Positions 51,960 to 61,565 of a stretch of DNA of 64,000 bases are shown here, piece after piece. This DNA is from an uncultured Flavobacteriales bacterium (lineage in GTDB: Bacteria; Bacteroidota; Bacteroidia; Flavobacteriales; Crocinitomicaceae), in NCBI GenBank assembly GCA_946480085.1, contig CAMLHZ010000005.1:62001-126000 (forward strand), read 5' to 3'. A program made the translations under genes and the position numbers. The stretch's first letter is position 1. The number at the start of each line of letters is the position of its first letter. The notes beneath the pieces are model-generated. The model saw only the letters and a list, made by a program, of their open reading frames with translations, ran no database searches and had not been told where the DNA came from.

Positions 51960-52751
51960 TTATGGATTCAAAGCGATATTTCCAACTTGCGTAATTTGTC
52001 CATCAGCTACAACCACATTGCTCAATGAGCCCGTTTGAGATTGCATGTTTGAACTTGCTATTGCGCTTACTTGAATCTGGTAAGTTCCATCCTCAGCACC
52101 TCGGATCAAAAATTGTCCCTGAGCGTTAATGAAAGTTGAATAGCTGTGATTTCCGTTCGACAAGGTTACAGAAGCCGTTGCAGCGCCTTGAACTGTTCCC
52201 TGAACTCCTGTTGATTCGTCTTCGATCTCTTCGATTATCGGATTGATAAAGTAACTTCCGGCTAAATCATAAATCGATTGTGCGGCATTGAAGTCAATCA
52301 AAACACTTGTTGTTTCACTGGCATTCACTTGCTCGTTGATCTCAATTTCAACCTGGTGACTTGTATTTGTCCCAAAACTTAAGTCTAAGCTCGAACCACC
52401 ACCTGAACCTGATAATTGAAGTGAGTTGGTGTTACCAAATGTCAAACGCAGTTTAGTGTACATTCCGGCACTTAAGCTGGAATTACTTGCAATTGAAGTT
52501 TCAGCTCCATTAGTCAAATCCAATACAGCTACTGTTTGTGTTTGACTATTGAGGGTGACCCATCCTGAGTTTTGCAAATAAGCCTCAACTTTTGTGATCT
52601 GAACATCCAGTGACGCGAAATTTCCCGGTGCATCTGTCATTCTAACTTCCATTGCACCTGCTGGTCCGCTAGGTACGTTGTTCTCTTTTTTACATGATTG
52701 GAAGAATATCCCTGATATCGCAACCAATCCTAAAGCGATGTACTTTTTCAT
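51960..52751 (-). CDS. DUF4382 lipoprotein with C-terminal carboxypeptidase-regulatory-like domain
   Basis: This encodes 263 residues. The lipobox FQSC has its Cys at about residue 20. A DUF4382 domain follows (about 33-175; MEVRMTDAPGNFASLDVQIT, ISVLIDFN-type segments), then a small carboxypeptidase-regulatory-like beta domain (about 180-263; ASVTLSNGNHSYSTFINAQG, FLIRGAEDGTYQIQV). It is probably an outer-membrane lipoprotein. It is a paralogue of the gene at 51074. Function is unknown. Confidence 0.8.
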   Translation of the reverse strand: MKKYIALGLVAISGIFFQSCKKENNVPSGPAGAMEVRMTDAPGNFASLDVQITKVEAYLQNSGWVTLNSQTQTVAVLDLTNGAETSIASNSSLSAGMYTKLRLTFGNTNSLQLSGSGGGSSLDLSFGTNTSHQVEIEINEQVNASETTSVLIDFNAAQSIYDLAGSYFINPIIEEIEDESTGVQGTVQGAATASVTLSNGNHSYSTFINAQGQFLIRGAEDGTYQIQVSAIASSNMQSQTGSLSNVVVADGQITQVGNIALNP

Positions 52752-52938
52752 ATTGATAGCTTTTTATTGATTTGGTAATCATTGAGCTAACAAAATGCCA
52801 TGTGCCAGAATTGGTGCTACAAAAAAAGTTAAACGCTTGAAATTAAAGCAAAAGAGAAGAAGTCTATTGACTCAAATAGTTAGTTGAATGAAGTGTTTCG
52901 TTTCAAAATGAAATGGAATACAGTCAATTTGAAATTTT

Positions 52939-53481
52939 TTAGAGGACAATCGATATTTGACACTCCTCAGTATTGTAGCAATTTTCTTCTTTTCTGATAT
53001 AACACCACACCATGGTTTCGATTTCCGAATTTGATAGTTCTCTTTTGGAATGAATAACAATTCCACCAGAATCAGGATCGTTAAGGATGGTTGATTTCTC
53101 GATTAGTACATTTTGTGCAGAGTTAAGATTTTCAGTTTTGAGTTGAAATTCTGCAAAATATATGCTTCCTAGATCTATTCTGAAATTTTGACCTAAATAT
53201 TCATTCGATACTTTAAATGATTGATTGTTAGGTGATAAAAGAATTGATTTCTCTTGAAAACGGACAATACCATAATCATCTGCGGGTAAATCGAAACTTA
53301 TTAGAATTGAGTCGTTATCAATTGGCGAAACTGAAATGACAATCGTATCAAATAAAGTGTATTTCTCTCTTTCTGATATTTCATCACCTATTGCGTACGA
53401 ATAGGAGAACTTTTTGCGTTTTTGTGCAAATGAATTTAGAGAAATAAGGAAACAAAGAATCGCTAGAAAAGTTGATTTCAC
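52939..53481 (-). CDS. Hypothetical exported protein
   Basis: This encodes 180 residues if the GTG at 53481 is used. That start gives a clean signal peptide (KSTFLAILCFLISLNSFAQ), whereas the longer frame to 53508 would begin with TTG inside the terminator of the upstream gene. The mature part is beta-rich and acidic with no recognised family. Two cysteines near the C-terminus (CYNTEEC) may form a disulfide. Confidence 0.5.
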   Translation of the reverse strand: MKSTFLAILCFLISLNSFAQKRKKFSYSYAIGDEISEREKYTLFDTIVISVSPIDNDSILISFDLPADDYGIVRFQEKSILLSPNNQSFKVSNEYLGQNFRIDLGSIYFAEFQLKTENLNSAQNVLIEKSTILNDPDSGGIVIHSKRELSNSEIETMVWCYIRKEENCYNTEECQISIVL

Positions 53482-53497
53482 GTAAATCGATTTCTCC

Positions 53498-53533
53498 AAA
53501 AATAGCAAACCCCGGTTTGTTAAACCAGGGTTC
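53498..53533 (-). terminator. Terminator of the GH3 gene
   Basis: On the minus strand, an 11-bp stem with one mismatch (AACCCTGGTTT / AAACCGGGGTT), a 3-base loop and TGCTATTTTT follow the stop codon at 53557 by about 24 bases. Confidence 0.7.
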
Positions 53534-53556
53534 GACTTTAAGTTTCTTTTAATTTT

Positions 53557-54714
53557 CTATCCTTTCACAGCTCCAACGCACAGTTTCATGCGAATTACAC
53601 GCTTAGCTGCTGCTTCAACAACTGCTTTGAACGCTGGATCGCTCTTGTATTTAGCTAAGATTTCACTGTGAGATCTCATACAATCCAAAGGCATCAATAA
53701 AATGTCAACTCCGGCATCAATTGCCTTCACGTTGTTTCCTTTTACAGCCGTAACTCCTCCCATATTCATGGCGTCTGTCACTACCAATCCTTTGAAACCA
53801 AGTTCGTTTCTCAATAGATCAGTCACAATTTTCTTTGAACAAGTTGCTGGAAGTCCATCCGTATTGTATTTCGGATTGTTAACTACCGCCAAATGCCCTA
53901 TCATTACACTCAACACACCGTCTTCAATCAATTTTGGATATGTTGGTACCTCCTTCAATTCACCGTCAATTGCCTGTAACGATTTGTGAGTATCTCCAGA
54001 AACCAAACCGTGTCCTGGGAAATGTTTTGCTGTGGCAATAATTCCTTGTGATTGCATACGTGCAATAAATGCATTCGACCATGGAACATTGTTTGCTTCT
54101 ACTTTCGCAAAACCTCTGTAACCAACTGTTCCATTCTTTGCTAAGTCAACAACTGGTGCAAAGTTGTAGTTGATTCCTATTGCTTTCAACGTAGCAGCAA
54201 TGGTGTCGGCACAAGTATTTACTTCTTCCAAAGAGGTGATTTCGTTGGCTTTCTTTACAACGGAAGAACCACTGATCTTTCTATTGAATAAGCTTGGTTC
54301 AGCATCAGCACTGTATAAGAATCCTGGGTTTCCGTTCTTCACATTCAATGTATTGAAATCCTTGATCCAGCCTGTAAATTGTTCTTTCGATCCATTCAAC
54401 ATCAAAACTCCGCCAATAACACGTTTGTTGATCAAAGCTTTAATCGACTCGGGTGTATTTCCCAATCGACCAACCGCCGGCATGATCAATTGTGCAACAA
54501 TAGCTGTATCATCCAAAGTTGCAAAAATGGCATCAACGTCTTTGTCTAACTGTTCGTTTGTCGACAAATAGTCTTCCAACTTGTACGTATGATTAATCTC
54601 AGGAAGTTCCGGAACTTTTCGTTCTTCTTTTTTGGTTTCAGTTTTCGCTTCGCTCTGTCCGCAAGCCTGCAAAAGCAAAGCTGAACATGCAAAAATGGTA
54701 ATGAAATGTCTCAT
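53557..54714 (-). CDS. Glycoside hydrolase family 3 lipoprotein (NagZ-like beta-N-acetylhexosaminidase)
   Basis: This encodes 385 residues from the ATG at 54714 (the longer frame to 54789 lacks a signal peptide at its start). The lipobox is LQAC. The barrel shows INYNFAPVVDLAKNG, the hallmark KHFPGHGLVSGDTH of NagZ-type GH3 enzymes with its Asp-His pair, and the nucleophile loop VVTDAMNMGGV. It should remove N-acetylglucosamine-type sugars from peptidoglycan or other glycans. The lipobox places it in the periplasm or outer membrane, unlike cytoplasmic NagZ of E. coli. Confidence 0.85.
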   Translation of the reverse strand: MRHFITIFACSALLLQACGQSEAKTETKKEERKVPELPEINHTYKLEDYLSTNEQLDKDVDAIFATLDDTAIVAQLIMPAVGRLGNTPESIKALINKRVIGGVLMLNGSKEQFTGWIKDFNTLNVKNGNPGFLYSADAEPSLFNRKISGSSVVKKANEITSLEEVNTCADTIAATLKAIGINYNFAPVVDLAKNGTVGYRGFAKVEANNVPWSNAFIARMQSQGIIATAKHFPGHGLVSGDTHKSLQAIDGELKEVPTYPKLIEDGVLSVMIGHLAVVNNPKYNTDGLPATCSKKIVTDLLRNELGFKGLVVTDAMNMGGVTAVKGNNVKAIDAGVDILLMPLDCMRSHSEILAKYKSDPAFKAVVEAAAKRVIRMKLCVGAVKG

Positions 54715-54810
54715 TTTATAAATTTCGTATTGCAAAGGTAGGCTTTCGCTCTGATACCCTTGATTGTTCTTTTTTCTAGTTTTAAACAACTCAATTGTGA
54801 AATCAGTGAA

Positions 54811-55842
54811 CTAACGGTTTGGAAATACCGGATCATATCCAAAAACATAGTCGCAATACCTCCAAAAATCTATTTTGTCAAAAGACTGAGCTCTATAGCC
54901 AAAGTAGCTTTTTACTTTCCAGTTATCCAATTTGATTCCGTAACCCATAATTGGTTTTTCATCTTTATGTGCTGTTAGTTTGAAAGTTGTACCGAACCTT
55001 AGATCATAAATAATCAGAGAGTCTATACCTAAACCAACCGCGTAATAGCCATTCGTTATATGTTTTATCTGCTCCGTTCTATCATTCCCGTTCCAGTCAA
55101 TGTTTTTTAGAACAGAGTGATTTCCGGGAATGTAGTCGCCATAACCCTTCTTTTGGTTGTTAAAGATTGATTTGTACAGTATCCCGTAAGAACCATCTTC
55201 TGTTTCTGCAATAATTTGCCAGTAGAAAGAGGTTAAAGGCATTGGTGTTACCATCAGCTGTTTCACCTTAGTATGTTTAAAGTAGCTTGGCGCTTCATTC
55301 AGAATCCAAAGTTTCACGCAAACACCCCAAAGCAAGTAGGTGCAAGAATAAATTATTCCAGTCCAGTTCCAGATTCTTCGTCGTTTGGATTCGCGTTTCA
55401 TGACCAAGGCTCCGATGAGGAAAGCCATGAATGGGATGGTATAGAGCGGATCGATCACAAAAACGGTATTGAAAGCAATTCGTGGTGAAAATGGCCAAAG
55501 AAATTGTGTTCCATAGTTGGTGAACATGTCGAGCATAGGGTGCGTGACAATACTCAAAAACCAAAGTAATGTCCACATTTTGAAGTTGTGTTTTTCTTTG
55601 GAGAGTTTATGTGAGATCCAACCTAATATTGGTCCGGCAAGTAAAGCAAATAATAACGAATGCGAAAATCCACGATGTGCCAAAGCGCCGTCTAACGGAT
55701 CATAAAAGAATCGTAGAAATACATCAAGGTCAGGGAGTGTTCCACCGATTGCTCCCCAAAGAGCAGCTTTTGCGCCTAGTTTTCGTCCGGCAACTGCTTC
55801 ACCAACAGCGGCTCCAAGAACGATTTGAGTTAGAGAATCCAT
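54811..55842 (-). CDS. YdjM/DUF457-type membrane-bound metal-dependent hydrolase
   Basis: This encodes 343 residues with four or five membrane helices in the first 180 (MDSLTQIVLGAAVGEAVAG, LAHRGFSHSLLF, VTHPMLDMFTNYG). These contain the conserved Asp and His residues thought to bind metal in the DUF457 family (the family that includes LexA-regulated YdjM). The C-terminal 150 residues form a soluble domain of unknown type. The catalytic activity of the family is not firmly known. Confidence 0.8.
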   Translation of the reverse strand: MDSLTQIVLGAAVGEAVAGRKLGAKAALWGAIGGTLPDLDVFLRFFYDPLDGALAHRGFSHSLLFALLAGPILGWISHKLSKEKHNFKMWTLLWFLSIVTHPMLDMFTNYGTQFLWPFSPRIAFNTVFVIDPLYTIPFMAFLIGALVMKRESKRRRIWNWTGIIYSCTYLLWGVCVKLWILNEAPSYFKHTKVKQLMVTPMPLTSFYWQIIAETEDGSYGILYKSIFNNQKKGYGDYIPGNHSVLKNIDWNGNDRTEQIKHITNGYYAVGLGIDSLIIYDLRFGTTFKLTAHKDEKPIMGYGIKLDNWKVKSYFGYRAQSFDKIDFWRYCDYVFGYDPVFPNR

Positions 55843-55875
55843 CGGTGTAAATGTAGCTAATAGAGATTAGAAAAC

Positions 55876-55918
55876 AGAGAATAGAAAAACAGGGTTTCGA
55901 GCCTATTTTCTATTCTCT
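55876..55918. repeat. Inverted repeat between divergent genes
   Basis: AGAGAATAGAAAA (55876-55888) and TTTTCTATTCTCT (55906-55918) form a perfect 13-bp stem with a 17-base loop. It lies inside a longer tract of ATTAGA/ACAGA words on both strands. It could be a regulatory dyad or another copy of the word-repeat family. Confidence 0.55.
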
Positions 55919-55970
55919 AATTTCTGTTCTCTTTTTAAAATTTGTAATTTGTCTTCATTAAACCAACAAC

Positions 55971-58448
55971 ATGAAAAAGCTGCTACTTTTTGGAATTGTA
56001 CTAATTCCTGTTTTGTCCATTGCACAACCCACATCATGGCAAAGTCGTGGAATAGGTGGAGGAGGAGCATTGTTTTGTCCCAGTATTAGTCCGCTTGATG
56101 CCAATAATATTTACTTGCAATGCGACATGTCGGAGGTGTTTCATACCACAAACAAAGGCAATTCTTGGGATATTATTCACTTTCAGGAAATGATTTCAAC
56201 AGGTGGTATCAATACGGTTGAATTCACTTCAGACGCGAATATTTTGTACGCGGTAAATATGGATTACATAACAGACGAACGATTTCCCGTAAAAAGCACG
56301 GATGGTGGCGTTCACTGGTCACCAACTGCGGAAGACCCAACTGGTTCAGAAACATGGTATTTGTCAGCAGATCCACAATCAACTAACCGACTTCTGGTAG
56401 CTTCTTACGATGAATTGTTCTTTTCTGATGATGGTGGAACGAGCTTCGAAAGCGTTTTCTCTATGAGTGATTTTCACATTGCAGGTGTTTTCTGGGATGG
56501 AAGTAATATTTATATCGGAACTGCTCAAGGAATGTTGGTTTCAACGAATAATGGAACGAGTTTCTCTATGAGCGCTACAGCCGGAATTCCAGCTGGAAGT
56601 GGATTTATCTCATTTACTGGAGCAAAGTCTGGCGGTACAACACGTTTGATGGGAAATATTGCAGATCAAGGAGATCTTTATCCGGGAATTAAGGCACTCG
56701 ACATTGGAATATGTTCCGGAATGTTGAAACTGGACGTTGGTGCAGGAAACTGGACAAATGTTTACAACAGCATAGATCCGAATCATGAGATTTTCCTGAT
56801 CTCTTCAGCCAGAAATGATATAAACACGTTCTATGTCGGTGGTACCAATACAGATAACAGCTTTCCCATAGTTTACAAAACAACGAATGGAGGAACGAGT
56901 TGGTCGGAGACATTTTTAGGAGTAAATAATCAGAATATTACAACGGGCTGGAGCGGTTATCAAGGTGACGAAAATTGGTGGTTTGGTGAGATCATTTTCG
57001 GATTGAAAACAGCCCCGAATGATGCAAATACGGTAATTATTACTGACTTTGGATATGCCCATGTTACTTCGGATGGTGGAGCGAATTGGAATCAGGCATA
57101 TGTGCAGATAGCAGATCAAAATCCTGCAGGAAATCCAACGCCAACTGGACAATCGTATGCTGGAAATGGTTTGGAAAACACCGCTTCCTGGTCGATGCAC
57201 TGGAGTGATAACAACAATATTTTCGCTTCATACACGGATATAACGGCAATTAGAAGTACAGACGGTGGACAAAAATGGTCGAAGGATTATTCTGGAATCA
57301 ATTACAATACCGTTTATCAAGTGATTGAAGCTCCGAATGGAACTTTATACGCAGCAGTTTCCAGTGTTCATGATATGTATCAAAGTACATATTTGCAAGA
57401 TAATCGAATAGATAACGGTTCAGGAGCAATCCTTTATTCTACCGATAATGGTGAAAACTGGAACATGCTTCACGATTTCGATATGCCGGTAATTTGGATC
57501 TCAATTAATCCGAATAATGCAAATGAAATGTATGCAAGTGTGATCAATAGTCAGAATGGCGGAATTTATAAGACAACAAATTTAGGTTCCAATGCTTCTT
57601 CTGTCTGGTCAATCACAGGAACTCCACCTCGAACAGAAGGTCATCCGTATAATGTTAGAGTTTTGAATGATGGAACCATTGTATCAAGTTGGAGTGGACG
57701 CAGAGATAACAATCAGTTTACAGAAAGCTCTGGCGTCTTCGTTTCTTCTAATGGTGGAACGAGTTGGCAGGATGTAAGTGATAATGGTATGCATTACTGG
57801 ACGAAAGACTTTATTGTAGATCCGCATGATGCAGCGCAAAACACATGGTATGTTGCTGTTTTTAGTGGTTGGGGTGGTCCGGCAAACGATTTGGGGGGAT
57901 TGTACAAAACTACCAATCGCGGAACAAGTTGGGTACGGGTTTTCGATTCTTTCCGAGTGGAATCAGCAACTATTCATCCGGATAACGCCGATGAGATCTA
58001 CATCACCACGGAATCGGATGGTTTGTGGTATAGTGATAATTTGACTGCTGGTACACCGACGTTTTCCATGTTGAACGAATATCCGTTCCAACATCCAACA
58101 CGTGTTTTCTTCGATCCTCAAAACAATGACAATATCTGGACCACCACTTTCGGCAACGGAATGCGAATGGGCATTGACGGAGGTGGAACAAACAGTATCT
58201 CGGAGAATGCAGAACTAAGCATTCGTGTATATCCAAATCCCTCAGACAAGGAATTTACGATTGTCTCAAAAAATACAATCAACCAGTGGATGATCGTTGA
58301 TCAATTGGGAAATACGGTGATGAATGGAAAGGCCAATTCAGTTCAACTGACTATCAATACAAAATTGTTGAATCCTGGAAGTTACATACTTAAAACAATG
58401 GATATTTCAGGTGGAATTAATGTTCAGAAAATACTGGTTGTAAGATAA
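55971..58448 (+). CDS. Secreted Asp-box beta-propeller protein (sialidase/GH74-like fold) with T9SS sorting domain
   Basis: This encodes 825 residues with a signal peptide ending SIAQ. At least nine Asp-box motifs (SxDxGxxW-like: STDGGVHWS, SDDGGTSFE, TTNGGTSWS, TSDGGANWN, STDGGQKWS, STDNGENWN, SSNGGTSWQ, TTNRGTSWV) are spread over about 50-720, as in sortilin- or GH74-type propellers. The last 80 residues (VYPNPSDKEFTIV ... NVQKILVVR) are a type A T9SS sorting domain. The substrate is unknown, and catalytic residues of GH74 or sialidase were not verified. Expected at the cell surface or secreted. Confidence 0.85.
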   Translation: MKKLLLFGIVLIPVLSIAQPTSWQSRGIGGGGALFCPSISPLDANNIYLQCDMSEVFHTTNKGNSWDIIHFQEMISTGGINTVEFTSDANILYAVNMDYITDERFPVKSTDGGVHWSPTAEDPTGSETWYLSADPQSTNRLLVASYDELFFSDDGGTSFESVFSMSDFHIAGVFWDGSNIYIGTAQGMLVSTNNGTSFSMSATAGIPAGSGFISFTGAKSGGTTRLMGNIADQGDLYPGIKALDIGICSGMLKLDVGAGNWTNVYNSIDPNHEIFLISSARNDINTFYVGGTNTDNSFPIVYKTTNGGTSWSETFLGVNNQNITTGWSGYQGDENWWFGEIIFGLKTAPNDANTVIITDFGYAHVTSDGGANWNQAYVQIADQNPAGNPTPTGQSYAGNGLENTASWSMHWSDNNNIFASYTDITAIRSTDGGQKWSKDYSGINYNTVYQVIEAPNGTLYAAVSSVHDMYQSTYLQDNRIDNGSGAILYSTDNGENWNMLHDFDMPVIWISINPNNANEMYASVINSQNGGIYKTTNLGSNASSVWSITGTPPRTEGHPYNVRVLNDGTIVSSWSGRRDNNQFTESSGVFVSSNGGTSWQDVSDNGMHYWTKDFIVDPHDAAQNTWYVAVFSGWGGPANDLGGLYKTTNRGTSWVRVFDSFRVESATIHPDNADEIYITTESDGLWYSDNLTAGTPTFSMLNEYPFQHPTRVFFDPQNNDNIWTTTFGNGMRMGIDGGGTNSISENAELSIRVYPNPSDKEFTIVSKNTINQWMIVDQLGNTVMNGKANSVQLTINTKLLNPGSYILKTMDISGGINVQKILVVR

Positions 58449-58562
58449 TGAGTTACTCTCCCTCCTTGAGGAGGGGTTAGGGGAGATGGCTTTGAATCGT
58501 GTATGTCACCCCTCTTTAATCTCCCCTGTCTGACTGCATACAGGCAGGCCTCAAGGGGAGAA
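58449..58562. repeat. Paired inverted-repeat element after the propeller gene
   Basis: CTCCCTCCTTGAGGAGGGG at about 58456-58474 is a palindrome. A partner arm, CTCCCC ... CTCAAGGGGAG, closes at 58521-58560. Such GAGGAGGGGTTAGGGGAG elements are frequent between Bacteroidota genes. The second arm is interrupted by the element at 58525-58549. Confidence 0.6.
58525..58549. repeat. REP-like palindrome nested in another repeat
   Basis: The sequence starts CCTGTCTGACTGC and ends ACAGGCAGG and is the partner of the 32025-32044 element. Removing it would restore a continuous CTCCCCTCAAGGGGAG-like palindrome. Confidence 0.55.
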
Positions 58563-58662
58563 ATGATTATGGTAATTTTTCTAGTGCTTTTTTCTCAAAA
58601 AAATTGAAAACAGTATTGTTACAACTCATCTTTTTCACTAACTTATTTAAGAAAACGGGTTA

Positions 58663-59355
58663 ATGAAAGCAAATTATCAAACTATTCCACACTGGGCTGA
58701 AGACGATAAACCCAGAGAAAAAATGATGTTGAAGGGGAAAAACGCACTGTCGGATGCCGAACTGATTGCTATTTTAATCGGGACCGGTTCTGCAACTAAA
58801 ACGGCTGTTGATTTGGGACGGGAATTACTGCAATTGGCAAATGGTGATTTGTATCGTTTTGGTCAATTGCGTTTGTCACAATTGTGCGAAGTCAAGGGAA
58901 TCGGCGAATCGAAAGCCATTTCAATTTTGGCTGCTCTTGAATTGGGCAGACGACGAAAAGAAACGGAACACGACAAAAAGAACAAGATCACTTCTTCCAA
59001 AACAGCGTATGATGAGGTTAAGCCGTATTTTCAGGATCTTCAGCATGAAGAATTCTACGCGCTTTATCTCAATCAGGCGAATACGGTTATTCAGGTAAAA
59101 CAAATGTCTGTTGGTGGTGTTTCCGGAACTTATGTTGATGCAAAAGTGATCTATAAAGCGGCACTCGATTACACAGCTTCAGCAGTGATTCTTGCTCATA
59201 ATCATCCAAGTGGAAATCTGAAACCAAGTCCACAAGATATTTCGCTCACGAAAAAGTTGACTCTTGCAGGCGAACAATTGGAGATTCCAGTACTTGATCA
59301 TCTGATTGTAAGTGATAATGGTTACTTTAGCTTTTCTGATAATGGACTGATGTAA
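58663..59355 (+). CDS. radC: RadC/MPN-domain protein
   Basis: This encodes 230 residues. An N-terminal helix-hairpin-helix region (about 20-95, LSDAELIAILIGTGS and LCEVKGIGESKAISIL) precedes a JAB/MPN domain with the metal motif HNHPSGNLKPSPQD and an upstream glutamate. RadC was once linked to DNA repair, but the function is unsettled. It is the first of three coupled genes: its TAA shares a base with the next ATG. Confidence 0.9.
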   Translation: MKANYQTIPHWAEDDKPREKMMLKGKNALSDAELIAILIGTGSATKTAVDLGRELLQLANGDLYRFGQLRLSQLCEVKGIGESKAISILAALELGRRRKETEHDKKNKITSSKTAYDEVKPYFQDLQHEEFYALYLNQANTVIQVKQMSVGGVSGTYVDAKVIYKAALDYTASAVILAHNHPSGNLKPSPQDISLTKKLTLAGEQLEIPVLDHLIVSDNGYFSFSDNGLM

Positions 59356-60656
59356 TGCTTGACGGACTCATTTACGTTGAACAAATTTCTGAGCGGCTAA
59401 ACTATCTCGAATTCACTTTTTTCGAAGAAAGAGGAGTGTCTATTCGATTTACGAATGACCTGAAGTTGTTTGAAGGATTTGACGGGTCAAAGTTGAATTA
59501 TTCAGGTAAATCAATCAATTGCGAGCAGCTTATTCCAGCCGGTTTACTCTTCGAAGAGAAAATCAAAAACCATGAGATTTCTATAAGCCAATGGCAGGGT
59601 AACGATGTTCTTGCTTTTCAGGGAATTTCTGATCCATTGGCGACCATGTTTTTTATTCTTGTTCGATATGAAGAATATTTGCCCTCGGTTAAAGATATCC
59701 ACGACAGGTATTTGGCAAAAAACTCAGTGTTGGCAAAGCATTTCAGTCTGCAGGAACAAACCGTGGAGCGAATTTACATTCTGTTTTTGCAGAATTATTT
59801 TCCTTCAGCGCTTGAGAAATATAAGCAATCACTGAAAAGCGTTTTTGTTCCTACATTTGATATAGACAATACGTTTGCGTTCAAATGGAAAGAAGGCTGG
59901 CGAACCTGGGCTTCGAATGTGAAGGATCTGGTGAAAAACGATAGTGAAAGAAAATCCATTCGCAAAAAAGTGCAAAGCGGAGAACTGAAAGATCCATTTG
60001 ACTCCTGGGACGAAATTAAAGCTGTTCTAAATGCTCATCCATCCTCAAAAGTGTTTTGGTTGTTGGGAGATTTCAAGAAAAACGACAAGAACATTTCCTG
60101 GAATGATCCTCGCCACCAACGTTTAATTCGTGAGATTGATCAGTTGGCAACTGTAGGCTTACATCCTAGTTATGCTAGTAATACAGAGATTGAACGCGTG
60201 GAATTGGAAAAAAATCGATTGGAAACTATTTTGAACCGAAAGGTAACGTCTAGTAGACAGCATTTTTTGAAACTCCAGTTTCCACTTACTTACAGAAATT
60301 TGATCTCAAACGGATTCACAGAAGATTATTCGATGGGATATGCAGAAGAAATTGGTTTTAGAGCCGGAACTGCACATTCACATTTTTGGTTCGATCTGGA
60401 GCAAAATTTAAGAACAACACTTCGGATTCATCCGTTTTCATATATGGATGGAACTTTGAATCAATATGCAAAGTGGAGTACAGCGAAGAGCATTTCGGAG
60501 CTGAAGAAATTGATAAACGAGGTGAAAAATTACGGAGGCTCTTTCTGTTCTTTATGGCACAATGAAAGCTTTGCTGAAAGTGGTATTTGGAAAGGGTGGA
60601 AGACGGTTTTTGAAGAAACGGAAGCGTATTGGTTAAAGGGAGATTTACATGATTAA
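59355..60656 (+). CDS. Polysaccharide-deacetylase-like protein (DUF7033-type N-terminus)
   Basis: This encodes 433 soluble residues. An N-terminal region (about 1-150) resembles DUF7033. It is followed by a deacetylase-like barrel with the acidic pair TFDIDNTF (about 171-178), VGLHPSYAS and SRQHFLKL (histidine region). The usual catalytic pattern is present only loosely, so activity on a glycan is likely by family but unproven. There is no signal peptide. It overlaps radC by 1 base and the GSCFA gene by 8, so the three are co-translated. Confidence 0.75.
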   Translation: MLDGLIYVEQISERLNYLEFTFFEERGVSIRFTNDLKLFEGFDGSKLNYSGKSINCEQLIPAGLLFEEKIKNHEISISQWQGNDVLAFQGISDPLATMFFILVRYEEYLPSVKDIHDRYLAKNSVLAKHFSLQEQTVERIYILFLQNYFPSALEKYKQSLKSVFVPTFDIDNTFAFKWKEGWRTWASNVKDLVKNDSERKSIRKKVQSGELKDPFDSWDEIKAVLNAHPSSKVFWLLGDFKKNDKNISWNDPRHQRLIREIDQLATVGLHPSYASNTEIERVELEKNRLETILNRKVTSSRQHFLKLQFPLTYRNLISNGFTEDYSMGYAEEIGFRAGTAHSHFWFDLEQNLRTTLRIHPFSYMDGTLNQYAKWSTAKSISELKKLINEVKNYGGSFCSLWHNESFAESGIWKGWKTVFEETEAYWLKGDLHD

Positions 60657-61560
60657 AAAAGACATAGCATTTCCGGAATTGAAATATCAGGATGAGTATT
60701 TGTTGCTTGGTTCGTGTTTTTCAAACCACATTGGTGACCGATTGAAGTTTCACGGGTTTAAAACAGAAATCAATCCACTTGGAGTTGTTTTCCATCCACT
60801 GGCGCTGGCAACGCAGCTTTCAAAGGCTATGAAAGGCGATCTTTCCGGAAAAATATTCAACGTTGGAGATGTCTATCTTCATTCGTTGGCAAGCAGTGAA
60901 GTTTACGGAATTGGTGAAGAAGCCATTTTTGCAAACTACAGTAAACAACTTTACGAATTGCGTGATCAATTGCTGAATTCAACAGTTTTGATCGTGACTT
61001 TTGGGAGTATGCACGGCTATACCTTGGTTGAGAACAACGAAATGGTAGCGAATTGTCATAAACAACCTACTACAACTTTCAATAAAGTTTTCTCTGAGAT
61101 AACTGAAGTCACGCTTGTTTGGAAAGAATTACTCGACGATTTGAAGGTATTTAATCCAAAATTGAAAGTGATTTTTACCGTTAGTCCTGTACGTTACACA
61201 CGTGACGGAATTATGGAAAACGTGCACTCGAAATCGCGTTTACTGGAAGTAATCTCTAAACTGGAGAGACCATATTTCCCGAGCTTTGAATTAGTGAATG
61301 ATGTTTTGCGCGATTACCGTTATTTCGAATTGGATCAGAGTCATCCGAATGAATTAGCCATTCGTGAAGTTTGGAAAATGTTCAAAGATTGGTCATTTGG
61401 AGATGAAGAATTGAAAATCATGGAATTGGTGAAGGAATTGCGTACGCGAGAGAATCACCGATTTATATTTCCAGATTCTGAAGGAACTGCCGAATTCAAA
61501 AGAATTACAAACGAAAAGAGGGAACTTTTCAATTCCCTCTATCCTTATGTAGCGTTGTAG
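60649..61560 (+). CDS. GSCFA-domain protein
   Basis: This encodes 303 residues. The name-giving motif GSCFSNHIGDRL (about 22-33) is followed by INPLGVVFHPLALA and later TFGSMHGYTL and VSPVRYTRDG. This is a family with an SGNH-like hydrolase fold and no proven substrate. It overlaps the deacetylase-like gene by 8 bases and ends 5 bases before the convergent sigma-partner gene. Confidence 0.85.
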   Translation: MIKKDIAFPELKYQDEYLLLGSCFSNHIGDRLKFHGFKTEINPLGVVFHPLALATQLSKAMKGDLSGKIFNVGDVYLHSLASSEVYGIGEEAIFANYSKQLYELRDQLLNSTVLIVTFGSMHGYTLVENNEMVANCHKQPTTTFNKVFSEITEVTLVWKELLDDLKVFNPKLKVIFTVSPVRYTRDGIMENVHSKSRLLEVISKLERPYFPSFELVNDVLRDYRYFELDQSHPNELAIREVWKMFKDWSFGDEELKIMELVKELRTRENHRFIFPDSEGTAEFKRITNEKRELFNSLYPYVAL

Positions 61561-61565
61561 TTGTG

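Noticed and set aside
53482..53508. TTG start at 53508 for the exported protein at 52939
   Set aside because: It falls inside the terminator stem of the upstream GH3 gene and adds residues before a clean signal peptide.
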